In this document: piece by piece, positions 20,359-29,649 of the stretch
Position numbering within the stretch: the first letter of the stretch is position 1
Layout of the letters: each line of letters begins with the position of its first letter
Source of the DNA: Burkholderiaceae bacterium
GTDB taxonomy: Bacteria > Pseudomonadota > Gammaproteobacteria > Burkholderiales > Burkholderiaceae_E
DNA: 40,238 nt
Direction of reading: 5' to 3'
NCBI GenBank assembly: GCA_024643785.1
Contig: JAHEMI010000009.1
Span: 1 to 40,238, forward strand
The notes under the pieces: generated by a model
Seen by the model: the letters and a program-made list of their open reading frames with translations, nothing else
The model's database searches: none
Told to the model about the DNA's origin: nothing
Made by a program: the position numbers and the translations under genes

Positions 20359-21024
20359 ATGAGCCTTGGCCTTGTGGGACGCAAGGTCGGCATGATGCGC
20401 ATTTTCACGGACGACGGTGCTTCCGTTCCTGTGACAGTGCTCGACGTGTCGAATAATCGCGTCACCCAGATCAAGTCCGTCGAAACCGACGGCTATGTCG
20501 CGGTCCAGGTGGCCTACGGGACCCGTCGCGCATCCCGCGTGAACAAGCCCAGCGCCGGGCATTTCGCCAAAGCCGCCGTCGAAGCCGGCAGCGTTTTGCG
20601 CGAATTCCGGGTCGACCCCAATCAAACCAGCGAACTCCAGCCAGGCGCGGTTCTGCGCGCCGAGATCTTCGAGGTTGGACAACTCGTTGACGTGGTCGGG
20701 ACTTCGATCGGCAAGGGCTTTTCGGGGTCGATCAAGCGCCACAACTTCGCTTCGGGGCGCGCATCGCACGGTAACTCGCGCTCGCACAACACCCCCGGCT
20801 CGACCGGCATGGCGCAGGATCCGGGACGCGTGTTTCCCGGCAAGCGCATGCCTGGTCAATACGGTGCGACGCAGTGCACTGTCCAGAATCTCGTGATCGC
20901 GCGCGTCGACGCCGAGCGCCAGCTGTTGCTGGTGCGTGGTGCGGTGCCCGGTCACCGCAACGGCGACGTGGTCGTCACGCCTGCCGTGCGGGCATCAGCC
21001 GGCAAGCCCGGCGGCGCGAACTGA
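20359..21024 (+). CDS. rplC: 50S ribosomal protein L3
   Basis: A 221-residue L3, an early assembly protein near the peptidyl transferase centre. It begins [16 protein letters not shown], and the long loop with [20 protein letters not shown] and [14 protein letters not shown] is typical. The Gln of the latter is the usual methylation site. GGGAG (20347-20351) precedes the ATG. It starts the uninterrupted S10 gene string, with rplD 11 bases after its stop. Confidence 0.97.
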   Translation: MSLGLVGRKVGMMRIFTDDGASVPVTVLDVSNNRVTQIKSVETDGYVAVQVAYGTRRASRVNKPSAGHFAKAAVEAGSVLREFRVDPNQTSELQPGAVLRAEIFEVGQLVDVVGTSIGKGFSGSIKRHNFASGRASHGNSRSHNTPGSTGMAQDPGRVFPGKRMPGQYGATQCTVQNLVIARVDAERQLLLVRGAVPGHRNGDVVVTPAVRASAGKPGGAN

Positions 21025-21035
21025 TAGGGGCGACG

Positions 21036-21656
21036 ATGGAACTGAAGCTTCTTGACGCGCAGGGACAGGCCGCATCGCGAATCGATGCGTTCGATACTGT
21101 CTTCGCGCGCGAATTCAACGAACCGCTGATCCACCAGGTCGTGGTCGCCTACCAGGCCAACGCCCGGAGCGCGAACCGCAAGCAGAAGGATCGCGGCGAA
21201 GTGCGCCACTCGACCAAAAAGCCGTTCAAGCAGAAAGGCACTGGTCGGGCCCGCGCCGGTATGACCTCGAGCCCGCTGTGGCGTGGCGGCGGCCGGATTT
21301 TCCCGAGTACGCCGGACGAGAATTTCAGCCACAAGGTAAACCGCAAGATGTATCGGGCCGGCATGTGCTCGATCCTCTCGCAACTCGCTCGCGAGGACCG
21401 GGTGGCAGTCATCGACGGCTTCTCGGTCGATGCCCCCAAGACCAAGCTGCTTGCCGCCAAGTTGAAGGCGATGGGCGATGGCTCGGTGCTGCTGATCACC
21501 GACACGTTCGATGAGAACCTGCACCTCGCCTCGCGCAACCTGCGCAACGTGATGATCGTTGAGCCCCGGCACGCCGACCCGGTGTCGCTGGTGCGCTACG
21601 ACAAGGTGCTGATCACCCGCGCTGCGCTGGCCCAAGTTCAGGAGATGCTGGCATGA
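21036..21656 (+). CDS. rplD: 50S ribosomal protein L4
   Basis: A 206-residue L4 lining the exit tunnel; in E. coli it also represses the S10 operon. The start at 21036 has AGGGG (21026-21030) before it. The open frame extends upstream inside rplC but that part is not plausible protein. The tunnel loop with [20 protein letters not shown] lies at about 63-82. It overlaps rplW by 4 bases (ATGA). Confidence 0.97.
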   Translation: MELKLLDAQGQAASRIDAFDTVFAREFNEPLIHQVVVAYQANARSANRKQKDRGEVRHSTKKPFKQKGTGRARAGMTSSPLWRGGGRIFPSTPDENFSHKVNRKMYRAGMCSILSQLAREDRVAVIDGFSVDAPKTKLLAAKLKAMGDGSVLLITDTFDENLHLASRNLRNVMIVEPRHADPVSLVRYDKVLITRAALAQVQEMLA

Positions 21657-21949
21657 ACCAGGACCGTCTGATGAAGGTGCTGCTCGCGCCGATCGTGTCC
21701 GAGAAGGCGACCATGCTCGCGGACACCAGGAACCAGATCGCGTTTCGCGTGTTGCAGGACGCCACCCGGCCGGAAATCAAGGCCGCCGTCGAACTGCTCT
21801 TCAAGGTGCAGGTCGACTCGGTGCAGATCCTCAACCAGAAAGGCAAGACGAAGCGCTTCGGTCGCTTCTCCGGGCGTCGCGACAACGTTCGCAAGGCCTA
21901 TGTCTCCTTGGCCGAAGGTCAGGAGCTCAACTTCGGGGAGGCCCCGTAA
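21653..21949 (+). CDS. rplW: 50S ribosomal protein L23
   Basis: A 98-residue L23 at the tunnel exit, the docking site for trigger factor and SRP. It begins [20 protein letters not shown], with the normal APIVSEKAT block, and contains [19 protein letters not shown]. The start overlaps the rplD stop (ATGA), and the stop shares one base with the rplB start, so rplD, rplW and rplB are translationally coupled. Confidence 0.97.
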   Translation: MNQDRLMKVLLAPIVSEKATMLADTRNQIAFRVLQDATRPEIKAAVELLFKVQVDSVQILNQKGKTKRFGRFSGRRDNVRKAYVSLAEGQELNFGEAP

Positions 21950-22767
21950 TGGCGGTAATCAAGCTCAAGCCGACCTCGCCGGGGCGCCGTGCGATGGTTC
22001 GGGTGGTCACCCCCGGCCTGCACAAAGGCCGGCCGGTCGACGCCCTGACCGTAAGCAAGAAGCGCAGCTCGGGTCGCAACAACAACGGTCACATCACGGT
22101 TCGCCATCGCGGCGGCGGTCATAAGGCCCACATCCGCCTGGTCGACTTCAAGCGCGACAAGGACGGAATCCCCGCCAAGGTCGAGCGCATCGAATACGAT
22201 CCGAACCGCAGCGCGCACCTCGCCCTGCTGCTCTACGCCGATGGCGAGCGCCGCTACATCCTGGCGCCGCGCGGCGTGGAAGTCGGCACCGCCCTGTTGA
22301 GCGGAGCCGAGGCCCCGATCAAGGCCGGCAACACGCTGCCGATCCGCAACATCCCGGTGGGCTCGACGATCCACGCGATCGAAATGTTCCCCGGCAAGGG
22401 CGCGCAAATGGTGCGCACTGCCGGCGGTTCGGCGCGACTGCTGGCACGCGAGGGAATCTACGCCCAGGTGAGGCTGCGTTCCGGCGAGATCCGGCGCATC
22501 CACATCGACTGCCGGGCGACGATTGGCGAAGTCGGCAACGAGGAGCACAGCCTGCGCCAGATCGGCAAGGCCGGCGCGACCCGTTGGCGCGGCATCCGCC
22601 CGACGGTGCGCGGCGAAGTTATGAACCCGGTCGACCATCCGCACGGTGGCCGCACGCGTGGCAACCGTCATCCGGTTTCGCCGTGGGGCCAGCCGACCAA
22701 GGGGTACAAGACCCGCAGCAGCAAACGCACCGACGGCATGATTGTTCAGCGTCGGAACAAGTCCTAA
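21949..22767 (+). CDS. rplB: 50S ribosomal protein L2
   Basis: A 272-residue L2, needed for subunit joining and peptidyl transfer. The conserved histidine equivalent to E. coli H229 is H230 in [20 protein letters not shown]. The start overlaps the rplW stop by one base, with GGGGAGG (21935-21941) as ribosome site inside rplW. Confidence 0.98.
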   Translation: MAVIKLKPTSPGRRAMVRVVTPGLHKGRPVDALTVSKKRSSGRNNNGHITVRHRGGGHKAHIRLVDFKRDKDGIPAKVERIEYDPNRSAHLALLLYADGERRYILAPRGVEVGTALLSGAEAPIKAGNTLPIRNIPVGSTIHAIEMFPGKGAQMVRTAGGSARLLAREGIYAQVRLRSGEIRRIHIDCRATIGEVGNEEHSLRQIGKAGATRWRGIRPTVRGEVMNPVDHPHGGRTRGNRHPVSPWGQPTKGYKTRSSKRTDGMIVQRRNKS

Positions 22768-22777
22768 CGGGTAAGCC

Positions 22778-23059
22778 ATGGCACGCTCAGTCAAGAAAGG
22801 GCCGTTCGTCGACGCCCACCTTTTGAAGAAAGTCGACGCCGCCGTCGCTAGCCGCGACAAGCGACCGATCAAGACCTGGTCGCGACGCTCCACGGTGCTG
22901 CCCGAGTTCGTCGGCCTGACCATCGCTGTCCACAACGGCAAGCAGCACGTGCCGGTGTTCGTCAACGAGAACATGGTCGGCCACAAGCTCGGCGAGTTCG
23001 CCATGACCCGGACGTTCAAGGGTCATGCCGCGGGCAAGAAAGCCGCGGTTCGCAAGTAA
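22778..23059 (+). CDS. rpsS: 30S ribosomal protein S19
   Basis: A 93-residue S19 of the 30S head, which contacts S13 and the intersubunit bridge. [19 protein letters not shown] and the C-terminal [18 protein letters not shown] are family-typical. It lies 10 bases after rplB. Confidence 0.98.
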   Translation: MARSVKKGPFVDAHLLKKVDAAVASRDKRPIKTWSRRSTVLPEFVGLTIAVHNGKQHVPVFVNENMVGHKLGEFAMTRTFKGHAAGKKAAVRK

Positions 23060-23072
23060 GGGATCCAGAGAT

Positions 23073-23402
23073 ATGGAAACTCAGGCAATCCTGCGTGGCG
23101 TCCGGATTTCAGCCCAGAAGGGCAGGCTCGTCGCCAACCTGGTGCGCGGCAAACCGGTCGAGCACGCGTTGAACATTCTCACGTTTTCTCCCAAGAAGGC
23201 AGCGCAGATCGTCAAGAAGGTGCTCGAGTCGGCGATCGCCAACGCCGAGCACAACGACGGCGCCGATGTCGATGAATTGCGCGTGAAGACGATCCACGTC
23301 GAAGAGGGAGCGTCGCTGCGGCGGTTCCGGGCGCGTGCCAAGGGGCGCGGGGCGCAGATCGAGAAGCAGACCTGTCACATCTACGTGACAGTCGGCAACT
23401 GA
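23073..23402 (+). CDS. rplV: 50S ribosomal protein L22
   Basis: A 109-residue L22 lining the exit tunnel opposite L4. I start it at the ATG at 23073 ([20 protein letters not shown]); the frame stays open upstream into rpsS but 109-110 residues is the family size. The Shine-Dalgarno is weak (AGAG before the ATG), so coupling with rpsS is likely. The tunnel hairpin with [20 protein letters not shown] is near 83-102. Confidence 0.97.
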   Translation: METQAILRGVRISAQKGRLVANLVRGKPVEHALNILTFSPKKAAQIVKKVLESAIANAEHNDGADVDELRVKTIHVEEGASLRRFRARAKGRGAQIEKQTCHIYVTVGN

Positions 23403-23423
23403 GCGCGAGGCTGAAGGAAGACT

Positions 23424-24299
23424 ATGGGACAAAAAATTCATCCAGTCGGTTTCCGCCTCGCGGTGAGCCGCAACTGGGGCTCGCGCTGGTTCGCCGAGAG
23501 CGACCAGTTCGCAACCATGCTCAACAGCGACATCCGGGTGCGCGAGTACCTGCGGCGCAAGCTGAAGGCGGCCTCGGTGGGTCGCGTGCTGATCGAGCGG
23601 CCGGCCAAGAACGCGCGGATCACGATCTTCTCGTCGCGCCCCGGTGTGGTTATCGGCAAGAAGGGCGAGGACATCGAGGCATTGAAGCGTGACCTGCAGC
23701 GCCTGATGGGCGTGCCGGTGCACGTCAACATCGAGGAGATCCGCAAGCCCGAGGTCGATGCCCAGCTGATCGCCGATTCGATCACCCAGCAGCTCGAAAA
23801 ACGGATCATGTTCCGCCGCGCCATGAAGCGCGCGATGCAGAATGCGATGCGTCTCGGTGCCCAGGGCATCAAGATCATGAGTTCCGGGCGGCTCAACGGC
23901 AATGAAATCGCGCGGCGCGAATGGTATCGCGAGGGACGTGTGCCCCTCCAGACCCTGCGCGCTGACGTCGACTACGGCACCTCGGAAGCCCTGACCACGT
24001 ACGGCATCATTGGCGTGAAGGTCTGGGTCTACAAGGGCGACATGCTGGCGCGCGGCGATGCGCCCCACGCTGGCGAGAAGGAAGCGGCACCATCGCCTGA
24101 CCGCGATGACCGGCGCACCCGGCGCACTGCCCGTCCTGGCGCAGGACGCCCTGGTGCCCGCAACCGTGCAGAAGGCGAAGGAGCCCCGGGCGGCGAACGA
24201 GCGGCAGAGGCGCCCAAGGCGGCTGTGCGGCGCGTGCGTAAACCCGTCGCTGCCCCCACGAGCGGAGAAGAAGCCGCCAAACCGGATTCAGAGACCTGA
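23424..24299 (+). CDS. rpsC: 30S ribosomal protein S3 with long C-terminal extension
   Basis: A 291-residue S3, part of the mRNA entry channel with helicase activity. The KH-type RNA-binding segment has [17 protein letters not shown] with the GKKG loop, and the C-terminal domain ends at [12 protein letters not shown] (about residue 208). After that comes an 83-residue tail rich in Ala, Arg, Pro, Gly and Glu and lacking predicted structure. The E. coli tail is about 25 residues and that protein has 233, so this is unusually long. The tail frame is clean, without frameshift, and runs to a stop 11 bases before rplP. Confidence 0.96.
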   Translation: MGQKIHPVGFRLAVSRNWGSRWFAESDQFATMLNSDIRVREYLRRKLKAASVGRVLIERPAKNARITIFSSRPGVVIGKKGEDIEALKRDLQRLMGVPVHVNIEEIRKPEVDAQLIADSITQQLEKRIMFRRAMKRAMQNAMRLGAQGIKIMSSGRLNGNEIARREWYREGRVPLQTLRADVDYGTSEALTTYGIIGVKVWVYKGDMLARGDAPHAGEKEAAPSPDRDDRRTRRTARPGAGRPGARNRAEGEGAPGGERAAEAPKAAVRRVRKPVAAPTSGEEAAKPDSET

Positions 24300-24310
24300 A
24301 GGAGTGAGCG

Positions 24311-24727
24311 ATGCTGCAACCCGCTCGTCGGAAGTATCGTAAGGAACAGAAGGGCCGCAACAAGGGCAACGCCACGCGCGGCGCCTCTGTGGCTTTCGGT
24401 GATTTTGGGCTCAAGGCGGTTGGCCGTGGTCGTTTGACTGCGCGCCAGATCGAGGCGGCCCGGCGTGCGATGACCCGCCATATCAAGCGGGGCGGTCGCG
24501 TCTGGATCCGGATTTTCCCGGACAAGCCGATTTCCAAGAAGCCGGCCGAAGTCCGCATGGGCAACGGCAAGGGCAACCCGGAGTACTACGTAGCCGAGAT
24601 TCAGCCCGGCAAGGTGCTCTATGAAATGGATGGTGTGACCGAAGCCCTGGCGCGCGAAGCGTTTGCCCTGGCCGCTGCCAAGCTGCCGTTGCAGACCACC
24701 TTCGTGGCGCGCATGGTTGGCGCGTGA
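24311..24727 (+). CDS. rplP: 50S ribosomal protein L16
   Basis: A 138-residue L16, which organises the A-site tRNA region of the 50[20 protein letters not shown] is the usual start, and the arginine-rich [18 protein letters not shown] and [18 protein letters not shown] blocks are intact. It is followed by rpmC. Confidence 0.98.
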   Translation: MLQPARRKYRKEQKGRNKGNATRGASVAFGDFGLKAVGRGRLTARQIEAARRAMTRHIKRGGRVWIRIFPDKPISKKPAEVRMGNGKGNPEYYVAEIQPGKVLYEMDGVTEALAREAFALAAAKLPLQTTFVARMVGA

Positions 24728-24755
24728 TCCGCACCCGACACGAGGTCTGATAAAG

Positions 24756-24950
24756 ATGAATGCCAAGGAACTGCGCGCCAAGGATGAAGCGGCGCTCAAC
24801 AAGGAGCTGACCGATCTGTTGCGGGCGCATTTCTCGCTGCGCATGCAGGTCGCGACCCAGCAGTTGTCGAATACCAGCCAGCTTCGCAAGACCCAGCGCG
24901 ATATCGCGCGGGTGCGGACCGTGCTCAGAGAGAAGGCGATCGCCCAATGA
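24756..24950 (+). CDS. rpmC: 50S ribosomal protein L29
   Basis: A 64-residue L29 of two helices near the tunnel exit. I chose the ATG at 24756 with GAGGT (24742-24746); the longer in-frame extension into rplP is not protein-like. The motif [20 protein letters not shown] is typical. It overlaps the rpsQ start by 4 bases (ATGA). Confidence 0.96.
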   Translation: MNAKELRAKDEAALNKELTDLLRAHFSLRMQVATQQLSNTSQLRKTQRDIARVRTVLREKAIAQ

Positions 24951-25216
24951 ACGCTCCCGCGAACGAGACTCCGCGCAGCCAGCGCACGCTGACCGGGCGC
25001 GTGGTCAGCAACAAGATGGACAAGACCGTGACGGTGCTGGTCGAGCGCACCGTCAAACACGACCTCTATGGCAAGTACATCGTGCGCTCGAAGAAGTATC
25101 ACGCCCACGCCGAAGCTGCCTACAACGAGGGCGATACGGTCGAAATCCAGGAGTGCCGCCCGCTTTCGAAGACGAAATCGTGGGTGGTGACCAAGGTCGT
25201 GCGGGCCGCCGCGTAA
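24947..25216 (+). CDS. rpsQ: 30S ribosomal protein S17
   Basis: An 89-residue S17, a primary 16S rRNA binder. The core [20 protein letters not shown] and the C-terminal [17 protein letters not shown] are normal. Its start overlaps the rpmC stop. It is the last gene of the S10 group, followed by a 189-base gap with a promoter. Confidence 0.98.
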   Translation: MNAPANETPRSQRTLTGRVVSNKMDKTVTVLVERTVKHDLYGKYIVRSKKYHAHAEAAYNEGDTVEIQECRPLSKTKSWVVTKVVRAAA

Positions 25217-25228
25217 TTCGCGGCGTTC

Positions 25229-25257
25229 TTGCACTATTGAAATAGCCGGGCTATACT
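25229..25257 (+). promoter_or_regulatory. Promoter of the spc operon (rplN)
   Basis: TTGCAC (25229-25234) and TATACT (25252-25257) are 17 bases apart, placing the start near 25264 and leaving a leader of about 140 bases. The rest of the 189-base rpsQ-rplN gap shows no gene and no clear terminator, so S10 readthrough probably adds to spc expression. Confidence 0.68.
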
Positions 25258-25405
25258 ATACGGCTTCGTGTTGTCAGGTGATGGCGGTTTCCGTGTCCGT
25301 TACCAGGCAGCCCGAATTCCCCCCGAACTACGGGACCAAGACTGACCGTTAGCGAACTGGAGCAGTTGCCAGGCGCGATGCGGGAAAAGTTGGGATAGGA
25401 CAAAC

Positions 25406-25774
25406 ATGATTCAGATGCAGTCGACGTTGAGCGTCGCCGACAACACCGGCGCGCGTTCTGTCATGTGTATCAAGGTGTTGGGCGGCTCCAAGCGGCGCTA
25501 CGCCGGTATTGGCGACGTCATCAAGGTGACCGTCAAGGAAGCCCAGCCCCGCGGTCGCGTGAAGAAGGGCGAAATCTATAGCGCCGTGGTGGTCCGGACG
25601 GCCAAGGGCGTACGTCGCCCTGACGGCTCGCTGGTGAAGTTCGATGGCAATGCGGCGGTGCTTCTGAATGCCAAGCTGGAGCCGATCGGAACCAGGATTT
25701 TTGGACCGGTTACCCGTGAACTGCGTACCGAGCGATTCATGAAGATCGTCTCGCTCGCGCCGGAAGTGCTCTGA
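25406..25774 (+). CDS. rplN: 50S ribosomal protein L14
   Basis: A 122-residue L14, exactly family length, at the subunit interface and the RsfS binding site. [20 protein letters not shown] and the C-terminal [18 protein letters not shown] are typical. AGGAC lies about 6 bases before the ATG. It is the first gene of the spc group. Confidence 0.98.
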   Translation: MIQMQSTLSVADNTGARSVMCIKVLGGSKRRYAGIGDVIKVTVKEAQPRGRVKKGEIYSAVVVRTAKGVRRPDGSLVKFDGNAAVLLNAKLEPIGTRIFGPVTRELRTERFMKIVSLAPEVL

Positions 25775-25784
25775 GGAGGCGGCG

Positions 25785-26102
25785 ATGGAAAAGATCCGCA
25801 AGGGTGATGAAGTAGTGGTGATCGCTGGTCGCGACAAGGGCAAGCGCGGGACGGTATTGCGCCGTGTCGACGCGGCTCACCTGGTCGTCGAGGGCGTGAA
25901 TATCGTCAAGAAGCACCAGCGGCCCAACCCGATGAAGGGCGAGGCCGGTGGAATCGTCGACAAGACGATGCCGATTGACCAGTCCAACGTGATGCTGTTC
26001 AACCCGGTGACCGGCAAGGGTGACCGGGTCGGAATCAAGGTGCTCGAGGACGGCAAGAAGGCCCGCTTCTTCAAGTCGAACGGCGAAACGGTCAAGGCCT
26101 GA
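25785..26102 (+). CDS. rplX: 50S ribosomal protein L24
   Basis: A 105-residue L24, an assembly initiator bound to the 5' end of 23S rRNA. A KOW motif lies near the start ([20 protein letters not shown]), followed by [21 protein letters not shown] directly after the rplN stop serves as the ribosome site. Confidence 0.98.
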   Translation: MEKIRKGDEVVVIAGRDKGKRGTVLRRVDAAHLVVEGVNIVKKHQRPNPMKGEAGGIVDKTMPIDQSNVMLFNPVTGKGDRVGIKVLEDGKKARFFKSNGETVKA

Positions 26103-26125
26103 ACGCATCAACTAGGTGCCTGGCA

Positions 26126-26146
26126 GCCCGGTGAATGCCACTGGGC
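26126..26146 (+). promoter_or_regulatory. Hairpin before rplE, candidate S8 translational operator
   Basis: GCCCGGTG (26126-26133) pairs fully with CACTGGGC (26139-26146), one G-U, around a five-base AATGC loop. It ends 4 bases before the rplE Shine-Dalgarno (from 26150). In E. coli, S8 represses the spc operon by binding mRNA around the rplX-rplE junction. The bulged adenines of the known S8 site are not evident here, so the link rests on position only. Confidence 0.4.
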
Positions 26147-26160
26147 CGGAGAGGAACAAG

Positions 26161-26700
26161 ATGGCTCGTTTTCTAGAACAGTATCGCGAAAAGGTCACTC
26201 CCGACCTGATGGCCAAGTTTGGCTACAAGTCGGTGATGCAAGTGCCGCGGATTTCCAAGATCACGCTCAACATGGGCGTGGGCGAGGCGGTCGCGGACAA
26301 GAAGGTGCTCGAGTTCGCGGTTGGCGATCTGACCAAGATCGCCGGACAAAAGGTGGTGATCACCAAGGCGCGCAGGCCAATCGCCGGATTCAAGATCCGC
26401 GAAGGCTACGCGATCGGTTGCATGGTCACCCTGCGCGGCGTTCGGATGTACGAATTCCTCGATCGCCTGGTTACGGTTGCCCTCCCGCGGGTGCGTGACT
26501 TCCGCGGCGTTTCCGGCAAGGCGTTCGACGGGCGCGGCAACTACAACCTCGGGGTGAAGGAACAGATCATTTTCCCCGAGATCGAGTACGACAAGGTCGA
26601 CGTGTTGCGTGGCTTGAACATCAGCATCACCACGACGGCCAAAACCGACGCGGAAGCCAAGGCGCTGCTGGCAGCGTTCCGTTTCCCCTTCCGTAATTGA
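26161..26700 (+). CDS. rplE: 50S ribosomal protein L5
   Basis: A 179-residue L5, exactly family length, which binds 5S rRNA in the central protuberance. The start at 26161 ([20 protein letters not shown]) has GAGAGGAA (26150-26157); an in-frame ATG at 26116 adds 15 unlikely residues. [20 protein letters not shown] and the C-terminal [14 protein letters not shown] are typical. Confidence 0.98.
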   Translation: MARFLEQYREKVTPDLMAKFGYKSVMQVPRISKITLNMGVGEAVADKKVLEFAVGDLTKIAGQKVVITKARRPIAGFKIREGYAIGCMVTLRGVRMYEFLDRLVTVALPRVRDFRGVSGKAFDGRGNYNLGVKEQIIFPEIEYDKVDVLRGLNISITTTAKTDAEAKALLAAFRFPFRN

Positions 26701-26708
26701 GGTGACAG

Positions 26709-27014
26709 GTGGCGAAACTCGCAATGATCAATCGCGAACTCAAGCGCGAAAGAATGGTCAAGAAATACGCGGCGAAGCGTGCTGCGCTTCAGGCCGTGAT
26801 TCAGGACCAATCCAAGTCCGAAGAAGAGCGTTATCAAGCGCGGCTGCAACTCCAGCAGTTGCCGCGCGATGCGAGCCCGACGCGGCAGCGCAACCGGTGT
26901 GCAATCACCGGCCGCCCGCGCGGTACCTACCGCAAGTTCGGTCTGGCGCGAAGCAAGCTGCGCGAGATTGCACTTCGTGGCGAAGTCCCAGGCCTGGTCA
27001 AGGCGAGCTGGTAG
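26709..27014 (+). CDS. rpsN: 30S ribosomal protein S14 (long, zinc-free form)
   Basis: A 101-residue S14 starting at GTG 26709, with GAGGTGA overlapping the rplE stop as ribosome site. The single cysteine (in [11 protein letters not shown]) and full length mark the long form without the CxxC zinc ribbon. The core [20 protein letters not shown] is intact. Confidence 0.98.
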   Translation: MAKLAMINRELKRERMVKKYAAKRAALQAVIQDQSKSEEERYQARLQLQQLPRDASPTRQRNRCAITGRPRGTYRKFGLARSKLREIALRGEVPGLVKASW

Positions 27015-27027
27015 CGAGGAATAAACC

Positions 27028-27423
27028 ATGAGCATGAGCGATCCAGTCGCCGACATGTTCACGCGCATCCGCAACGCGCAGCGCGTGGAAAAACAAAGTG
27101 TGTCAATGCCCTCTTCGAAGCTGAAGGTGGCGATTGCCCAGGTCCTGCAGGACGAGGGCTACATCGACAGTTACGAGGTCAGCGCCGACGGCGCCAAGAG
27201 CGAACTGAAGGTGCAGCTTCGTTACTACGCCGGGCGTCCGGTCATCGAGCGCATCGAGCGCGTTTCGCGCCCCGGGCTGCGGGTTTATCGCAGCCAGCAC
27301 GAACTGCCCAAGGTGCTCAACGGACTGGGCGTGGCAATCGTGACTACCTCGCGTGGTGTGATGACTGACCGCAAGGCCCGGGCAACCGGCGTCGGCGGCG
27401 AAGTCATCGGCTACGTGGCCTGA
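27028..27423 (+). CDS. rpsH: 30S ribosomal protein S8
   Basis: A 131-residue S8, the central-domain 16S rRNA binder and the spc translational repressor in E. coli. [19 protein letters not shown] at the start and the C-terminal [20 protein letters not shown] are typical. GAGGA (27016-27020) precedes the ATG. Confidence 0.98.
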   Translation: MSMSDPVADMFTRIRNAQRVEKQSVSMPSSKLKVAIAQVLQDEGYIDSYEVSADGAKSELKVQLRYYAGRPVIERIERVSRPGLRVYRSQHELPKVLNGLGVAIVTTSRGVMTDRKARATGVGGEVIGYVA

Positions 27424-27433
27424 GGAGGACGCA

Positions 27434-27967
27434 ATGTCACGGATTGGAGATATGCCGGTTGCCGTGCCCTCTGGGGTCACGGTCGAGCTCGGCGACGGCG
27501 TCATCAGCGCCAAGGGCCCGCAGGGCGTGTTGTCGCGCAAGCTCAACTCGCTGATCAGCGTTGCCAAGGAAGGCGCCGAGTTGCGCATTTCGGCAACCAA
27601 CGAATCGCGCGAGGCCAACGCCATGAGCGGAACGTTCCGGGCGCTGATCGCCAACATGGTCCAGGGTGTTGCCAATGGTTTCGAGAAGCGCCTCAGCCTG
27701 GTTGGCGTGGGCTACCGGGCGCAGGCGCAAGGCAGCAACCTCAACCTGGCGCTGGGTTTTTCGCACCCCGTGGTGCACGCGATGCCCGAGGGTGTGCAGG
27801 TGCTGACGCCGACGCAGACCGAGATCGTGATCAAGGGCGCGGACAAGCAGAAGGTTGGACAGGTGGCCGCCGAAGTGCGCGCTTACCGTCCGCCGGAACC
27901 GTACAAGGGCAAGGGTATCCGTTACGTCGACGAAGTAGTCGTGCGTAAGGAAACCAAGAAGAAGTAA
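27434..27967 (+). CDS. rplF: 50S ribosomal protein L6
   Basis: A 177-residue L6 at the factor-binding site, with two related alpha/beta domains. Conserved features include VKGPQG-like [12 protein letters not shown] and the C-terminal [20 protein letters not shown] strong GAGGAGG overlaps the rpsH stop. Confidence 0.98.
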   Translation: MSRIGDMPVAVPSGVTVELGDGVISAKGPQGVLSRKLNSLISVAKEGAELRISATNESREANAMSGTFRALIANMVQGVANGFEKRLSLVGVGYRAQAQGSNLNLALGFSHPVVHAMPEGVQVLTPTQTEIVIKGADKQKVGQVAAEVRAYRPPEPYKGKGIRYVDEVVVRKETKKK

Positions 27968-27997
27968 CGCTCGACCGTACCGATAGGACGATAGACG

Positions 27998-28363
27998 ATG
28001 GACAAGAATCAAGCCCGGCTGCGTCGCTCCAGACAAACGCGGCTGAAAATCCGCGAGCTGGGCGTCAACCGGCTGACGGTTTTCCGCAGCAGCCAGCACA
28101 TCTACGCGAATATCACTGCCGCCGACGGCTCGAAGGTGCTGGTGACGGCCTCGACGCTCGAGGCAGACGTGCGGGCCCAACTCGCCGGCGCAACCGGCAA
28201 GGGCGGCAACGCGAACGCGGCCAAGCTGGTCGGCAAGCTGATTGCCGAGAAGGCGCTGCAGGCTGGAATCGACAGCGTGGCATTCGACCGCAGCGGGTAT
28301 CGGTATCACGGGCGCGTTCGTGCGTTGGCCGATGCGGCCCGCGAAGCCGGCCTGAAGTTCTGA
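27998..28363 (+). CDS. rplR: 50S ribosomal protein L18
   Basis: A 121-residue L18, the 5S rRNA partner of L5. The basic N-terminus ([16 protein letters not shown]) is followed by [14 protein letters not shown] and the C-terminal [20 protein letters not shown]. The size is 4 residues above the E. coli protein. Confidence 0.98.
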   Translation: MDKNQARLRRSRQTRLKIRELGVNRLTVFRSSQHIYANITAADGSKVLVTASTLEADVRAQLAGATGKGGNANAAKLVGKLIAEKALQAGIDSVAFDRSGYRYHGRVRALADAAREAGLKF

Positions 28364-28388
28364 CTCCGGCACTGGACAGGAATCGATA

Positions 28389-28916
28389 ATGGCGAAAATG
28401 CAAGCAAGAGGCCCACGCGGTGGCGGTGACGAGCGCGACGATGGTCTGCGCGAGAAGATGATCACCATCAACCGGGTCACCAAGGTGGTAAAGGGTGGCC
28501 GGATTCTCGGTTTCGCGGCGCTCGCGGTAGTGGGCGACGGCGACGGCCGCGTCGGGATGGGCAAGGGCAAGGCCCGCGAGGTGCCGGTTGCCGTCCAGAA
28601 GGCAATGGATGAGGCCCGCCGCAAGATGGTCAAGGTCAGCCTGCGTGAGGGCACGATCCAGCACGTGCTGACCGGGCGGCACGGCGCAGCCAATGTGTTT
28701 CTCGCTCCGGCTCCGGACGGTACTGGCGTGATCGCCGGCGGTCCGATGCGCGCGGTCTTCGACGTGATGGGTGTCACCAACGTCGTTGCCAAGAGCCACG
28801 GATCGAGCAATGCCTACAACATGGTCCGGGCGACCTTGAATGCATTCAAGAACATGAGCACCCCGGCCGAAATTGCTGCCAAGCGCGGCAAGACGGTCGA
28901 GGAGATCCTCGGCTAA
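28389..28916 (+). CDS. rpsE: 30S ribosomal protein S5
   Basis: A 175-residue S5, important for decoding fidelity and the mRNA entry site. The N-terminal dsRNA-binding-like domain has [20 protein letters not shown] and [16 protein letters not shown]; the C-terminal domain has [20 protein letters not shown]. The V/K/G loop linked to spectinomycin resistance (VVKGG) looks wild type. Confidence 0.98.
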   Translation: MAKMQARGPRGGGDERDDGLREKMITINRVTKVVKGGRILGFAALAVVGDGDGRVGMGKGKAREVPVAVQKAMDEARRKMVKVSLREGTIQHVLTGRHGAANVFLAPAPDGTGVIAGGPMRAVFDVMGVTNVVAKSHGSSNAYNMVRATLNAFKNMSTPAEIAAKRGKTVEEILG

Positions 28917-28972
28917 GTCGCTGTCCTGTCGCCAGGAAGCGGCTCGGGGACCGAGCGGACGCGGAGAAAGAG

Positions 28973-29152
28973 ATGACGAAGAAGACTTTGAAAGTGACGC
29001 TGGTGAGGAGTCCGATCGGGACGCGCAGTGACCACCGCGCGACCGTGCTCGGTCTGGGACTGAAGTCGATCAGACAGACTCGTGAGCTCGAGGACACGCC
29101 CGCGGTTCGCGGCATGATTAACAAGGTCTCGTACCTGGTGAAAGTGAGCTGA
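28973..29152 (+). CDS. rpmD: 50S ribosomal protein L30
   Basis: A 59-residue L30 encoded between rpsE and rplO. It begins [20 protein letters not shown], continues with [20 protein letters not shown] and ends [12 protein letters not shown], the full bacterial form. GGAG (28963-28966) precedes the ATG at 28973 and GAGGAGG for rplO starts 6 bases after the stop. Confidence 0.97.
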   Translation: MTKKTLKVTLVRSPIGTRSDHRATVLGLGLKSIRQTRELEDTPAVRGMINKVSYLVKVS

Positions 29153-29168
29153 GGCACGAGGAGGATCT

Positions 29169-29600
29169 ATGCGTCTGAACGATATCAAGCCCGCTGAGGG
29201 CAGCAAGAAACCGCGCCGGCGGGTTGGCCGCGGCATCGGCTCGGGTCTGGGCAAGACTGCCGGCCGGGGCCACAAGGGCCAGAAATCGCGGGCCGGCGGC
29301 TTCCACAAGGTCGGCTTCGAGGGCGGCCAGATGCCGTTGCAGCGGCGCCTGCCCAAGCGTGGCTTCCATTCGATGGCCTCGGAGTTCGCAGCCGAAGTGC
29401 GGCTTTCCGACCTCGAGAAGCTCACGGTCTCGGAAATCGACCTGCTGGCTCTCAAGCAGGCTGGCGTGGTCCCGCAGCTGGCGCTCAGCGCCAAGGTGAT
29501 GCTTTCGGGCGCGATCACCCGCAAGGTGGCGCTCAAGGGCATCGGCGCGACCAAGGGCGCGCGCGCCGCGATCGAAGCGGCCGGCGGCAGCGTCGAGTAA
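29169..29600 (+). CDS. rplO: 50S ribosomal protein L15
   Basis: A 143-residue L15, a late-assembly protein with a long extended N-terminus rich in Gly, Lys and Arg ([20 protein letters not shown], then [18 protein letters not shown]). GAGGAGG (29158-29164) precedes the ATG. It is followed by secY. Confidence 0.98.
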   Translation: MRLNDIKPAEGSKKPRRRVGRGIGSGLGKTAGRGHKGQKSRAGGFHKVGFEGGQMPLQRRLPKRGFHSMASEFAAEVRLSDLEKLTVSEIDLLALKQAGVVPQLALSAKVMLSGAITRKVALKGIGATKGARAAIEAAGGSVE

Positions 29601-29649
29601 TTGCAGCGGCTATTGACGGCACGGACCATAGAACCGAGAACGGAACCAA

